Notes: generated by a model not told the origin, from the letters alone. Positions 7,891 to 18,393 are shown, numbered from the stretch's first letter. The stretch: DNA of 64,000 nt from Burkholderia sp. S171 (GCF_009766085.1 NZ_LMUF01000062.1:1-64000); one strand, 5' to 3'. Made by a program: numbers and translations.

Positions 7891-10800
7891 TCAGAACAGG
7901 TGATTCACGCGCAAGATGCCTTCATTCGAGCTGTAGCCGCTGCCAAACTGGCCGCCATACTCCAGTTTGATCTCCGTGCTTTTGGAGACGCTGAGGTTCA
8001 TGTCCAGTTTGACCTTGGCGAGCGCCGACGGCGCCGACGACACCGCGGTGAAAGGCGCAACGCCTGGCGCGCTGCCGACGAACTGCGCGCTCGAATCCCA
8101 GTGATTCCTGTTGTGGAAAATCGCGCCGGCCGCGACGTCCGGCCGCAAGACCATGCCGTTCGCGAAAGTCCAGCGGCCGCCGACCTCGAACATCGGCGAC
8201 GCGGACAGCGTCGTGGCAGTCGAACCGTTGACGGCAAGGTCCAGCGCACCCGCGCCCTGCTCCGTGAATCCACCCGTATGGAAGTGGACGACGTGCAAAT
8301 CCAGATAAGGCTTCATGTACCAGTCGTTCATCGGGATCGTGTACGCGACGCGCGAGTGCAAGCCGGCCTCGTAGCTGTTGAAGTCGCCCTTCGCTTGAGC
8401 TGCGTAACCCGGCAGCGAGACGTTTCGCGTGGAGTCGTACCAGCCGTAGCCTGCATCCGCGCCTCCGGAAATCGTCCAGTTGCCAATCTCCTTTTTGAGC
8501 ATGACGCCGACTTGCGGGCCGTGTCCGTTCACATCGCCGACGCCATCCGAGCCATCGAGGTTCGACGTGTCGTAGCCGACACTGCCGCCGACGAACCAGC
8601 CATCGCCGATAGCGTGCTGGCCGCCGAACTGCATCGCATACGTGTTCGCTGAATAGCCGATCGTGCCGGAGCCATCCGCGCTCGTGTGGTTATCGATGAT
8701 GCGTCCCCACACGCAGTCGCGCTCGTGCATCATCGCGTCGGCCGGGCCGTCTAACGACGGGCAGCTATACATGCGCTCGACGAACGCGTGGCTCGCGGCA
8801 AGGCTTGCGATTCCCACGGCCTGCTGCGTTTCGTTGCCGAGCCTGTTGAGCGCCGCGTTATACGACGCGTGATTCGCAACGCCATTCGCCAACTGTGCGA
8901 AGGCTGTACCGAGCGCATCGGCGTTCGCGCCTGCGTCGAAATTGGCCTGCAGGTGGGTCGCGACCGCCTGCGCGTTCGCGCTCAGACCCTCCGCGTTCTC
9001 AGCGAAACTCGCATGCGGCGTGACATAGAGCGACTGGCCGCCGGACTGCGCATCAGGCGTCTTGCCGCTCGCCAGCGTGTATTTGACGAGGTAGGGATTG
9101 CTCATCTGCAATTGCGAGGCATCCAGCGCGCCTTTCACGTCGATCACGTCGAGCGTGCTGTTCGTGAGGCGCGCCGGGCGCATTACGAGCTGGCCTGCAA
9201 GCGTCGCGTTACCCGCTACGACCAGACGATCGTTCGTGGCCGCGACGTGATCGCTGTCGATGACAATGTTGCCCGTCACGCCCTGCGCCAGATCGCCCGT
9301 CACGAGCGTGACCGCACCGGGCGCGCTCCTGCCGCCGACATCGAGTGTCCCGTTGTTGCGCGTGAGCGCCGCCGCGACCGTCGAACCGGTATTCAGCGTG
9401 CCGCCCGGATCGTTCACCACCTGTCCTTCGCCGCCATCGTTCTCGAGATTGATCGTGCCATCGATCACGCCGGTTGCGCCGTTATGCACGAGCGTCTCGC
9501 CGTTGTAACTGAAGACCGCCGAGCCATTTACACCCACCGTCGAGGTGATGAGGCCGTTGTTGTTGACCGCGTTGAGCGGCGTCGTGCCATCGATGCTCAG
9601 CAAGCCTTCGAAGACCTGAATGGCCGCCGCAGTGCCGTCGCCGCCGTGGTAGAAGTCCTTCCCGCCGGAAACCGTCGCGCCCTGATTGACGTTGACGACG
9701 ATCTGCGATCCATTCAGGTCCGCGCCGCCCGCCTGCGAGCTTTGCGCGTAAATCCCCGGCGATGCGGCGCCCGTCGCGCTGACCGTGCCGCTCACGTTCA
9801 CGTTGACGGGCCCGCCGTTGCCCGAGCCGCCGAACGAGCCCGCATACAAACCTTGCGCGTATTCGCTCGCGCCCGCCGTGAAGTAGCCACCTCCGCCGCC
9901 CACGCTCTGCGCGATGATCGCCGGCGCGTTGGCACCGCTCGTCTGCACGCTCGATCCGGCGCCGACCGTCACCGCGACCGTGCCGCCGTTGCCGCTGCCC
10001 GGGTGGTTGTTGGCAGCGTAATAACCGAGATGCGCTTGCGACAAGCCCGTGTCGCCCGCGATCCCGCCGCCGCCGCCCACACTTTGCGCGAAGATGCCGA
10101 CCGCACCCTGCCCGCCGGTGACGATGCTGCTTCCACTGTTCGTGGTCACGGTCACGTCGCCGCCATTGCCGCGCATCGCAGCGGTGTTCATGAATCCGCC
10201 CGGACCGCCCGCGATTTCGCCGCCGAGTACGATCCCGCCGCCGCCGCCCACGCTTTGCGCGAGCACGCCGTAAGAGTTGCGCCCTTGGGTCGTGATCATG
10301 CCGCTGTTGTTGACGTTGGCCGCACCGGCCGAGCCGTTGCTGCCGTCATCGCCGGTGCCCCCGAAGACGACGTTCAACTCGAACGTGCCATTGTTCTTGA
10401 CCGGGTCTGGGTTGGCGCCGCCGCCCGCGTTGTCCGTGGCGTCGGTCGACGCCGCCTTCACGATGCCGCCGCCTCCGGCGATGCTTTGCGCAATGATCCC
10501 GCTTGCGTCGTGGCTTTCCGTGAGAATGCTCGCGCCCGCGTTATTGTTGACGGTCACAGTACCGGACAGGACCGTCGCGGCATCGTTGCTCTTGCCGATC
10601 TGGTCGCCGCCGATGTTGATGCCCTTGTTGCTGACATTGAGTCCTTGCAGCGCGCCGTTGCGCCCGCCCGCGACGCCGCCCATCCCTCCGCCGCCGCCGA
10701 TGCTTTGCGCCACGATGCCGTTCGCTATCGAGCCGATCGTGATGATGCTGGCGTTCGTATCGTTGGTGACGGTTACGTCCGACCCACTGCCCGCCGCGCC

Positions 10801-13800
10801 GCCCGAGCCACCCACCGCAACCGGCGCGCTGACGCTGTCCTGATCGACGTTGAGCGAGCCTGAGCTCGTCGCCGCGCCGCCCTTGCCGCCGCCGCCGCCG
10901 ATCGATTGCGCGAGAATGCCGTCGGACATGACGCCGATCGTGCCGATGCTGCCGGTATTGCTGACCTGCACGATGCCGCCGTTGCCCGCCGCGCCGCCCG
11001 AGCCGCCGATTGCAATATTGGTCTTGATCGACGTGGCGTTGCTGTCGTCGCCCGAGTCGCCCTGATCTTCGCCGAGGTCGCCAAGATCGCTGGCATCGTC
11101 CGCCGGGCTTGAACCCAGACGGCCTGCGGCAACGGTGGCCGGAGAAGTATCGAGAAGTTGACCGGCGAGCGCGCTCAACGCGGCGACGCTCGTGTATTGG
11201 CTGCCGATGCCGCCATCCTTGAAGGCGTTGGCGAGCGCGTCGAGGGTTGGGTTGGTGGCGCTGCTGCCATTGCCGCCGTCGCCTGTGGACTTCTTGCTGC
11301 CGATGCTCGTCGCGGCTTTCCCGCCCATGCCGCCCCCGCCGCCGATGCTCTGCGCGACGACCGCCGAGGCGTCGGCGCCGAACGTGACGATCGAGCCGCT
11401 GTTGCTCACCTGCACCGAGGCCGTCGGATTGTTCGACGCATCCACGACGGTCGCCGAACCGCCGGCGCCGCCTGAGCCGCCGATGCTCACGGTCGCGCTG
11501 AAATCGCCCTTGCTCGTGCCCGCCGCGCCGCCCGCGCGTCCGCCGCCGCCCCCCACAGCCTGCGCGATGATGCCCGACGCGCCGTCCCCGAGTGTGAGAA
11601 GCGCGCCGCTATTGCTCGCCTGCACCAAGCCCAATGCGTTGCCGCCTTTACCGCTATTGCCGCCGATTGGAATGCTCGCCGAGATGTTCGTGCCGTCGCC
11701 TGTGGCCTTAGCCTGTGCATCGCCGCTGCCGCCGTTGCCGCCGCCACCTCCGATCGACTGGGCAAGGATGCCGTCCGCCGATTCACCCGTCGTGACAATC
11801 AGGCCGGTGTTGGCGGCGTTGATCGCGTTGGCGTCGCCGCCTGCGCTACCCTTGCCACCGATCGCCACCGACGCATCAATGTTGAGTTCGCTGCCAGTCG
11901 TGCTCGACGTGGCCGACGAATCCCCGCCCGAACCGCCGCCGCCGCCGATGCTCTGAGCGATCATGCCAATGCCGCCCGCGCCGCTCGTCGCGATCAGGCT
12001 CGCATTCGTGATCTGTGCCGTGCTGCCGTCGCCGCCTGTGCCGCCTGAGCCACCGATCGACGCTGTCAGCGAGAGCGACGGCGTGTCGTCAGGCGCATAG
12101 GTTTTCGATGTCGCAACAGACGCCGCGCCGATTCCGCCGCCGCCGCCGATGCTCTGCGCCACGATGCCGAAGCTATCCGACCCGCTCGTGCGAATCGCGC
12201 CCGTGTTGGTCTCGGTCATTCCGTCGACGAAGCCGACCCACGCCGCCGAGCCGCCCGCGCCGCCGTTACCGCCAACCGATTCCTGCGCACCGAATACGCC
12301 GTTGGTGTCGTTGCTGAAGGCCGCGCCGCCCTTGCCGCCGCCACCGCCGATCGACTGCAGTTCCATGCCCGACGCATGCTGTCCGCTCGTGACAATATTC
12401 CCGCTGTTGTAGGCCTGCACGGTCCATCCGTTGCCGCCCGCGGCCCCGCTGCCGCCGATCACCAGATTGATTTCCGCACCTTGGCCGCTCTTCGCATCGC
12501 CGCCGTTGCCTCCGCCCCCGCCGATGCTCTGCGCCTGAATCCCCGCTGACGACCGCCCGCTTGTCGTGATGGTCTGGCTCGAATTGATCGTCACGCTCGC
12601 GCCTGAACCGGCGTAAGCGCCCGCGCCGCCGACCGCCATCCAGCCATTGGAATCGCCGCCGTTGCCTCCGCCCCCGCCGATGCTCTGCGCGAGCACGCCG
12701 GGTGAATCGGTGGTGCTTGTGGTGATGTTGCCGCTGCCTCCAACGAGCACGTTGCCCCCGTTGCCGCCGAACGCGCCCTCTCCACCAGACGCGCCGAAAC
12801 CGCCGCCCTTGCCGCCGTTCGCGCCCGCGCCGCCGAGGGACTGCGCGAGAATGCCCGGCGAATGCGATGCGCCTGCCGTCGATAAGGTGCCATCGTTGGT
12901 CACCGTAACCGAACCCGCGTTGCCGCTCTGCCCGGCGATCCCGCCATTGTCCACGCCGCCGCCCGCACCGCCCGCGCCGCCGATTCCGCCAAGCGACTGC
13001 GCCCAGACCGCGGGCGTCATCGGGTTCGTGCCGGTGCCGGCCTGCGTCGCGACGCTGCCCGACTGAACCGTCACGACGACGTTTCCGCCCGGCGCGCCCG
13101 CGCCGCCCGTGCCGCCCTGACCGCCCGCCTGAGCCGTGCCGGTCGAGCCGCCCGCGCCGCCGTTGCCGCCCGCGCTGACCGCCCAAATGCCCGCGCCCTG
13201 GTCGCTCGGATCGGTACCGCCGACGCGCCCATTTGCAAATCCGACGATCGACGTGCCTGTTATGACCGTGACGTTCCCGCCCGGCGCGTCCGAATCCGCA
13301 CCATCGACACCGAACTTGCTGAAGCTGGTCACGTGCGGATTGCCGGTGCCGCCATTGCCGCCGACGGACGCCGCATAAATGCCCGAGCCAAAGCCGATGA
13401 CCGCGGCCGTGCTACCCGTCAACGGGTTGACCTGGTTCGGGTTCGCCATGTCTTGGACCGTCACGTCGCCCGCGCTGCCGCCGATCTGCGATGTGCCTTG
13501 CGTGCCGCCCGTGCTGGGCACACCGCCGCCGCCGCCCGCGCCACCCTGCGAAACGACGGATATTGCGGGCGCCTGTCCCGCCGCGCCGACATTGGCCGGG
13601 CCGGCCATGATCGCCTGCACCTGCGCGCCCGATGTGATGGTGAGCGCCACGCTGCCGCCAGCGCCGGCCGCGCCGCCGTCGCCGCCGTTCAGATTGGTTA
13701 AGGGCACCAGCGTGCTATTTCCGCCGCTCGCGTCGCTGCCGTTTCCGCCCGTACCGCCGATACTCAGCATGCCAATCGCGGAAGGCTCGTCGCCTGCGCT

Positions 13801-14190
13801 TCCCACGCTCCGAAATGCCGTCGACGACGACTCGCTGAAGGTGGCCGTTAGCGCAGGTGCAGTGCCCGCGCTCGTGCCCGGATTGCCGCTTTTATCAAGA
13901 TCGCTCTTCGGTCCGGGTGTGCCTGGGTATCCCGCAGCGCCGATGGTGCAGATGTTTGCCGAGAGCCCGGCGCACGGGTTGCCGCTCGTCTGCGCGTGCG
14001 CGCCGAGCATCAAACCGCCCGCCGATGCGCCGATGGCAAAGTGGATCAGTTGCACGAGACGCTTGCGCGCGAGGCGCGGCGTCCCATCGAACGAGGCGCG
14101 CGCGGCATGCGCCTGGCGTCGCGCTGTTCCGGCGCGAGCCGATAAGGAAGTGCTTCTATTGCTGAGACGACACGAATGACGGACCGACAT
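7891..14190 (-). CDS. Giant Gly-rich type Va autotransporter
   Basis: A 2099-aa outer-membrane autotransporter. The start at 14190 is preferred (GAGG upstream) over longer in-frame options. An extended basic signal region of about 65 residues ends in a hydrophobic stretch and an AHAQ cleavage site. The passenger contains about 18 repeats built around AQSIGGGGGNGG-type blocks spaced by beta-helix-like strands. A pertactin-like linker precedes a C-terminal beta-barrel of about 280 residues ending in the aromatic RVNHLF. Known proteins of this architecture display adhesin-like passengers on the surface. The gene is divergent from a LuxR-type regulator. Repeat number is prone to slippage, and very high GC here creates many false reading frames on the other strand. 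Confidence 0.88.
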   Translation of the reverse strand: MSVRHSCRLSNRSTSLSARAGTARRQAHAARASFDGTPRLARKRLVQLIHFAIGASAGGLMLGAHAQTSGNPCAGLSANICTIGAAGYPGTPGPKSDLDKSGNPGTSAGTAPALTATFSESSSTAFRSVGSAGDEPSAIGMLSIGGTGGNGSDASGGNSTLVPLTNLNGGDGGAAGAGGSVALTITSGAQVQAIMAGPANVGAAGQAPAISVVSQGGAGGGGGVPSTGGTQGTSQIGGSAGDVTVQDMANPNQVNPLTGSTAAVIGFGSGIYAASVGGNGGTGNPHVTSFSKFGVDGADSDAPGGNVTVITGTSIVGFANGRVGGTDPSDQGAGIWAVSAGGNGGAGGSTGTAQAGGQGGTGGAGAPGGNVVVTVQSGSVATQAGTGTNPMTPAVWAQSLGGIGGAGGAGGGVDNGGIAGQSGNAGSVTVTNDGTLSTAGASHSPGILAQSLGGAGANGGKGGGFGASGGEGAFGGNGGNVLVGGSGNITTSTTDSPGVLAQSIGGGGGNGGDSNGWMAVGGAGAYAGSGASVTINSSQTITTSGRSSAGIQAQSIGGGGGNGGDAKSGQGAEINLVIGGSGAAGGNGWTVQAYNSGNIVTSGQHASGMELQSIGGGGGKGGAAFSNDTNGVFGAQESVGGNGGAGGSAAWVGFVDGMTETNTGAIRTSGSDSFGIVAQSIGGGGGIGAASVATSKTYAPDDTPSLSLTASIGGSGGTGGDGSTAQITNASLIATSGAGGIGMIAQSIGGGGGSGGDSSATSSTTGSELNIDASVAIGGKGSAGGDANAINAANTGLIVTTGESADGILAQSIGGGGGNGGSGDAQAKATGDGTNISASIPIGGNSGKGGNALGLVQASNSGALLTLGDGASGIIAQAVGGGGGRAGGAAGTSKGDFSATVSIGGSGGAGGSATVVDASNNPTASVQVSNSGSIVTFGADASAVVAQSIGGGGGMGGKAATSIGSKKSTGDGGNGSSATNPTLDALANAFKDGGIGSQYTSVAALSALAGQLLDTSPATVAAGRLGSSPADDASDLGDLGEDQGDSGDDSNATSIKTNIAIGGSGGAAGNGGIVQVSNTGSIGTIGVMSDGILAQSIGGGGGKGGAATSSGSLNVDQDSVSAPVAVGGSGGAAGSGSDVTVTNDTNASIITIGSIANGIVAQSIGGGGGMGGVAGGRNGALQGLNVSNKGINIGGDQIGKSNDAATVLSGTVTVNNNAGASILTESHDASGIIAQSIAGGGGIVKAASTDATDNAGGGANPDPVKNNGTFELNVVFGGTGDDGSNGSAGAANVNNSGMITTQGRNSYGVLAQSVGGGGGIVLGGEIAGGPGGFMNTAAMRGNGGDVTVTTNSGSSIVTGGQGAVGIFAQSVGGGGGIAGDTGLSQAHLGYYAANNHPGSGNGGTVAVTVGAGSSVQTSGANAPAIIAQSVGGGGGYFTAGASEYAQGLYAGSFGGSGNGGPVNVNVSGTVSATGAASPGIYAQSSQAGGADLNGSQIVVNVNQGATVSGGKDFYHGGDGTAAAIQVFEGLLSIDGTTPLNAVNNNGLITSTVGVNGSAVFSYNGETLVHNGATGVIDGTINLENDGGEGQVVNDPGGTLNTGSTVAAALTRNNGTLDVGGRSAPGAVTLVTGDLAQGVTGNIVIDSDHVAATNDRLVVAGNATLAGQLVMRPARLTNSTLDVIDVKGALDASQLQMSNPYLVKYTLASGKTPDAQSGGQSLYVTPHASFAENAEGLSANAQAVATHLQANFDAGANADALGTAFAQLANGVANHASYNAALNRLGNETQQAVGIASLAASHAFVERMYSCPSLDGPADAMMHERDCVWGRIIDNHTSADGSGTIGYSANTYAMQFGGQHAIGDGWFVGGSVGYDTSNLDGSDGVGDVNGHGPQVGVMLKKEIGNWTISGGADAGYGWYDSTRNVSLPGYAAQAKGDFNSYEAGLHSRVAYTIPMNDWYMKPYLDLHVVHFHTGGFTEQGAGALDLAVNGSTATTLSASPMFEVGGRWTFANGMVLRPDVAAGAIFHNRNHWDSSAQFVGSAPGVAPFTAVSSAPSALAKVKLDMNLSVSKSTEIKLEYGGQFGSGYSSNEGILRVNHLF

Positions 14191-14603
14191 GGAATGATCC
14201 TCGGATCTGATGGGTTGAAATAGTTGCGTCGAACTTGCTCGCACCGCCGTGCGCGTGAAAGCACGTGCCGGAGTCGTCGCTGCTGGACGCCGGTGGGCCT
14301 CGACACACGAGGACACACCGTCTCAGGGTTTCCACATCGACATCGTCTGGACTTTGCTGCTGGCGCTGGTGAACCGAATGACACCGTCGGGACCGCCCGT
14401 CGCATTGGTCAAGCCGGCAAACCAGGTGAGTCGTCCAATTCACGGTCGATGTGGCGGCTTGGAGAGCCGGTCGACGCGATCCGTCAATGTGTGTGCCGAA
14501 CATTCCTGCAAATTCGGCCTGGGAGAATTGTGTTAAATTTTGACTGCTATTCCATCCCCTTAACTGGGTATAAATTGCGCTACTTCGGCAGTCGGAGGCT
14601 TCT
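14191..14603. promoter_or_regulatory. Divergent intergenic region, autotransporter / LuxR
   Basis: 413 bp between the two divergent starts, less GC-rich in its right half (about 14520-14590) than its surroundings. It must hold both promoters. I see no clean palindrome that I would call the LuxR operator. Confidence 0.5.
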
Positions 14604-15785
14604 ATGCCCGGGTCCGCTCTGTCCGATGTCATCGATCTGATCTATGCCGCAGCGACCGGGGACGGGGCGGCGTGGGACGATGTCGCCCCACGCTTATGCA
14701 CGCTCTTTGGCGCACAGCGGGTCGGTCTGGTGCTGCCGGAGGCCCCAGGCAGGATTCGCCAGGTTCTGGGCGGCGGCGATGACGAGTTCGCCGTCTCGTA
14801 CGCCGCGTACTATCACCGGATCGATCCGTATCGCCAGTCGGCAGAACAACACTTTCGCGACGCCAGATTGCCTCGGATCAATGTGGTAGTGGACGAAGAA
14901 ATCGTGCCGTACAGCACCCTGAACAAGTCCGAGTACTTCGCCGATTACGCACGGCCAGCCGGATTTCGTTACCTGCTGGGAGGCTTGTCGGGCGTGGAGT
15001 CGTTCGCTCCCATAGGCTTTTCGCGCGATGCAAGCAGCGGTCCATTCAGTGACGCCGACAAGCACCGCTTGCTGACACTATTGCCCCATTTGCAGCGCGC
15101 GCTTCAACTGGAAAAGCGGCTCGCAATTGCTGACCGGACGCACCTTGGGTCGGGTGCGCTGGACGCACTCGCAATTGCTGTCGTGCTCGTGGACCGTGCG
15201 ATGCGAATCTTGCACGCGAACGCCGCAGCGAGCAGATTGATGGACGGCAGTCGATGCGGCCTCGCGATGCTCGGATCGGGGCCATGCCCGGGTGTGGGTG
15301 ACATCCGCTTGCTTGCGCGCCATCCGGACGATCAATCGGCGCTGGTCAAACTCGTCGCCGACGCCGCCTCCGGCGGCTCAGGCGGTGCGTTCAGATTGCG
15401 GACCACGCGCGACGAACCGGCCCAAAACGCACAACTGGCGGTGCTCGTGTCTCCTGCCTTGGGTCACCTGCGTTCCCACGCGACGGACCGCTACGGCGTC
15501 GCTCCCGGCGCGGCGATGCTGGTCGTTCGCCAGTTGAATCGCGCGTGGCTACCTCCGCCCAGTCTGATGAGCGAACTTTACGGCCTGACCAAAGCAGAAG
15601 CGGAAGTTGCATTGCGCTTTAGCGGCGGCGCGACCGCCGAAGACGTGGCGCGACACAGACGAGTCTCCCTGGATACAGTCCGCACACAGGTAAAGACCAT
15701 TCTGCGCAAGACGAATGCGGTGAGCCTGCGCGATCTTGAGCGCATCATTGCGATCAGCTCGGCCATTCTGCCTGCGGCGTCGTAA
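14604..15785 (+). CDS. LuxR-type HTH transcriptional regulator
   Basis: A 393-aa protein. The C-terminal 65 residues form a LuxR-type helix-turn-helix (GLTKAEAEVALRFSGG, then SLDTVRTQVKTILRKTN). The N-terminal part (about 1-150) is a large unassigned sensor-like region of the kind found in HTH proteins without an acyl-homoserine-lactone pocket signature, followed by a PAS-like middle (LDALAIAVVLVDRAMRILHAN). Divergent placement 413 bp from the autotransporter suggests local control of that surface protein. The inducing signal is unknown. There is no receiver domain, so it is not a classical phosphorylated response regulator. Confidence 0.8.
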   Translation: MPGSALSDVIDLIYAAATGDGAAWDDVAPRLCTLFGAQRVGLVLPEAPGRIRQVLGGGDDEFAVSYAAYYHRIDPYRQSAEQHFRDARLPRINVVVDEEIVPYSTLNKSEYFADYARPAGFRYLLGGLSGVESFAPIGFSRDASSGPFSDADKHRLLTLLPHLQRALQLEKRLAIADRTHLGSGALDALAIAVVLVDRAMRILHANAAASRLMDGSRCGLAMLGSGPCPGVGDIRLLARHPDDQSALVKLVADAASGGSGGAFRLRTTRDEPAQNAQLAVLVSPALGHLRSHATDRYGVAPGAAMLVVRQLNRAWLPPPSLMSELYGLTKAEAEVALRFSGGATAEDVARHRRVSLDTVRTQVKTILRKTNAVSLRDLERIIAISSAILPAAS

Positions 15786-15857
15786 GGCTGTTCATGGCGG
15801 ACCGCGTATTTTCATCGCCGCTCGGCATTTTCCCGACAAGGTCATGGACAGCCACCA

Positions 15858-16973
15858 ATGAACGACAGTCCGCAGCGCTCCCCGGATCAAGGCGATGCAT
15901 CACGACCGGTGTTACCTTCGCTCTCTGCACTCGGCCGCTGGCTGGACCGAATCGACCCTGGTACGCACCGTCGCATCAAGGGGCTTCGGCTCGTCACGGC
16001 GTACGGCATCGCGGCCGCACTGGGAGCATTGCAAGATATCGCTCATCACGTGCCGGGCAGCATCCCGCTCAGCTACCTCGCTGGGAGCTTCGCGCTGTGG
16101 GCAAGCGTGTCGGAGGGCAAATCGACGCGAGCCGAGTCAGGCCGCGATCTCACGTTACTGAGCTTTTCTGCGAGCTTAGGTGCGCTTCTGTTCGTGTTCC
16201 TGTCCGAGCCGCTGCGCGTGGCCGGTCGAGCGGGTCCGGAAATGGTTCTGGTGACGGGCGCGTTTCTGGTCGGTTATCTCAAGCGATTCGGCGTCTTGGG
16301 TGCGGGCATCGGATCGCAGATTTATATCGGCGAGTTGCTCGCTTACGGCGCTCGTTTGACTACGGACGACGTGCTGGCGATCGCAATCGCCGCACTGATC
16401 GCTACGCTGGCGTCGGTCGTGCCGCGCATGCTGAGCGGACCTGCGGAGCGGCCTGTCACGCCAGCGGTGCTCGCTGCCGGGCCGCAAGTTGTTCCGGGCA
16501 GATGCTCGCCAGAGTTATTCATGGGATTGCAGGCGGCCATAGGCGCGTTGGTCATTGTTCTTCTGAACGGTCTGGTCGGGCTTGAGGAGTCCGCCTGGGC
16601 GATCACCGCGTGCACCTACGTCGTCGCCGGTTCGGCGACCGGGACGGTAGAACGTGTGCGTCGCCGGATAATCGGCACGCTGATTGGTGTTCCGCTAGGC
16701 ATTGCTTGTCTGCCGGTCGCCGAGCACGCGCCGCTACTGGTCTGGGCTGCAGCCGCAATCGCCATGGTCATCTATTCGATGGCGTTACCAGAGCGCTACG
16801 ACGTTGCCTGTGCGGCGTTCGCTTTCACGTTGATCGTGACGCTCGCCGCTAGCGGGGTGCACTCATACGCGCTCCTTGCTGCACGCGCCTGGGAGACGCT
16901 GCTCGGTGGCGCGCTTGGCATAGTCGCCGCAATGGTCGTTTTCCCGATACGCACCCCAAGGTCCGGGAAATAA
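15858..16973 (+). CDS. FUSC-like integral membrane protein
   Basis: A 371-aa protein with about nine to ten hydrophobic segments arranged as two halves of TM helices separated by a hydrophilic stretch around residues 185-220. It resembles the membrane part of the fusaric-acid-resistance (FUSC/AaeB) family but lacks the large cytoplasmic domain of full-length efflux proteins. The motif RVRRRIIGTLIGVPLG fits the conserved loop of that family. The start at 15858 has no strong ribosome site. It follows the LuxR gene by 72 bp in the same direction and could be co-transcribed. Confidence 0.65.
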   Translation: MNDSPQRSPDQGDASRPVLPSLSALGRWLDRIDPGTHRRIKGLRLVTAYGIAAALGALQDIAHHVPGSIPLSYLAGSFALWASVSEGKSTRAESGRDLTLLSFSASLGALLFVFLSEPLRVAGRAGPEMVLVTGAFLVGYLKRFGVLGAGIGSQIYIGELLAYGARLTTDDVLAIAIAALIATLASVVPRMLSGPAERPVTPAVLAAGPQVVPGRCSPELFMGLQAAIGALVIVLLNGLVGLEESAWAITACTYVVAGSATGTVERVRRRIIGTLIGVPLGIACLPVAEHAPLLVWAAAAIAMVIYSMALPERYDVACAAFAFTLIVTLAASGVHSYALLAARAWETLLGGALGIVAAMVVFPIRTPRSGK

Positions 16974-17254
16974 GAGCTCTAGAAGGCTATGGTGCCTTCA
17001 CGACCTTTTAAGTCTCGGCGCCGAGGAGAAGGTGACCGAGCGGCGAGTTCTGGTTTCTACTGGGGCCGTTTTTTTACACGTTAGACTACGCATTGCTTGC
17101 GCTCGAAAAAGAAGATTTACGCCGCCAAGTCGCGACACTTCAGGGCGAATATTTGGAGAAGCACGCCGGTGTTGTGGGACCGGGCACTGACGTTCCGCGC
17201 AACTCGCCACAACTATCCAACGGCTTGGCAACCTGGAAATTTTTGTCGTGATAA

Positions 17255-17450
17255 TTCGGTACCGGGTCCTTTAGCTTGTCCGATTTGGACACGCTAAAAG
17301 CCCTCTCTCTGAAGATCGACAAATCCTTCGTATCCGCGATCGGCAGTGACGCCGTGACGCCGTGACCGGGTCGGTCATCGACCACATCATTGTTGGCTAC
17401 ATTGTCATGCGCCTTGGTCCGAGCCATGTCGAGATTCTAATCGAGTTAGG
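17255..17450 (+). pseudogene. EAL-domain phosphodiesterase relic
   Basis: In one frame the DNA reads FGTGSFSLSDLDTLKALSL and then KIDKSFVSAIG (17255-17365), matching the DFGTGYSSL and LKIDRSFV boxes of EAL c-di-GMP phosphodiesterases. A stop precedes it where the Asp should be, another stop follows at 17363, and weaker similarity continues in a shifted frame (VIDHII). The rest of the gene is not found. The remaining parts of 16974-17557 hold nothing else I recognise. Confidence 0.6.
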
Positions 17451-17557
17451 ATCGCAAGCCTTCAAACAGTGCGTGCAGTTCCAGATGCTCGCCTGTTCCG
17501 ATCAGCGGTGATGTGGCAACGCATCATAGTTCAACTGCTTTGTTGCGCTCAGCGCAA

Positions 17558-18010
17558 TTAGAGCGGTAAGCGAGTAATCCGTGACCAGTCAGGTAAGGGA
17601 TCAAGATCCGGCCGCATCGTGACGCTTTCCTGTTCGTTGGGATCCGTTCGGGCGATCACCGCGATGCAAGGCTCATCCGCGCTCGCGTTGTACGGGACAT
17701 GCGGCACCCCTGCGGGAATATAGAAGAAATCTCCGGCCCGAACCACCGCATGGTGCTCCAGGCGTTCGCCATACCAGCAACCCGAGACGCCGCTCAGCTG
17801 ATAGATGGCCGTCTCATGTTCCGCATGGAGATGCGCCTTGGCGCGGGCACCCGGTGGAATTGTTGCGAGCTGAAGATGCATATTCTCCGATCCCACATTT
17901 TCAGCTGAGATACCGACAGCATAGGTCAGCCCTTGCTTCCCCTCGAACTGTGGACCCGCTTGCACGAGTTGGCAGGTAGCGGTGTTTGGCTTGTGTGTGC
18001 TGATGTTCAT
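17558..18010 (-). CDS. Cupin-domain protein
   Basis: A 150-aa cupin starting at 18010 (GGAG upstream; the longer start is not supported). Motif 1 AKAHLHAEHETAIYQLSG and motif 2 PAGVPHVPYN give a complete set of candidate metal ligands. It is not closely related to the three other cupins in the window. The conserved WYGERLEHHAVVRAGDFFYIP stretch is typical of an uncharacterised single-domain cupin group. It is likely cytoplasmic; no operon partner is evident. Confidence 0.75.
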   Translation of the reverse strand: MNISTHKPNTATCQLVQAGPQFEGKQGLTYAVGISAENVGSENMHLQLATIPPGARAKAHLHAEHETAIYQLSGVSGCWYGERLEHHAVVRAGDFFYIPAGVPHVPYNASADEPCIAVIARTDPNEQESVTMRPDLDPLPDWSRITRLPL

Positions 18011-18393
18011 CGCTTCTCCAGGCAATGAGCGCCGACGCAGGCGAAATTGCGAGCATACGAAGGCAGATTAAACCGCGCGCTGTTCGAAACGGTCATCCAT
18101 TTGTGGGTCATGTACCGTGTGTCCCGGATATCGAATAGTGCGCTGCGATCAAGGCAGATAATCACTTCAATTTTACGCCGCCCGTCGGCCGCCTGTATCT
18201 CGCCTACAACGTCGAGCGGGTCTACAAGGGGGCCGGGATATCTGGATGACAGCCGCGTGGCTGGACATCCTGAGGGCATTGCCACGTAAGGCACAGCTGA
18301 ACGTTGAAAGCAGCTCAGTTAGGTCCGAGGAGCGGCCTGGTTGTCCGCGCGGCTTTCTGTTGAGTATAGGCGGTACGGGCAAATAGCCAGTTT
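18011..18393. other. Gene-poor stretch
   Basis: No convincing gene. Both strands have short open frames of 80-95 codons, but none has a good ribosome site or recognisable family. Confidence 0.4.

Noticed and set aside
8788..10863. Long plus-strand open frame (691 codons) opposite the autotransporter
   Set aside because: It is a shadow of the Gly-rich repeats: composition is Arg/Ala/Val-biased with no domain, and the minus strand has signal peptide, repeats and barrel.
8000..13700. Many short repeats that could be taken for a CRISPR array
   Set aside because: The repeats encode AQSIGGGGG blocks in frame, vary at synonymous positions and have spacers that are also coding.
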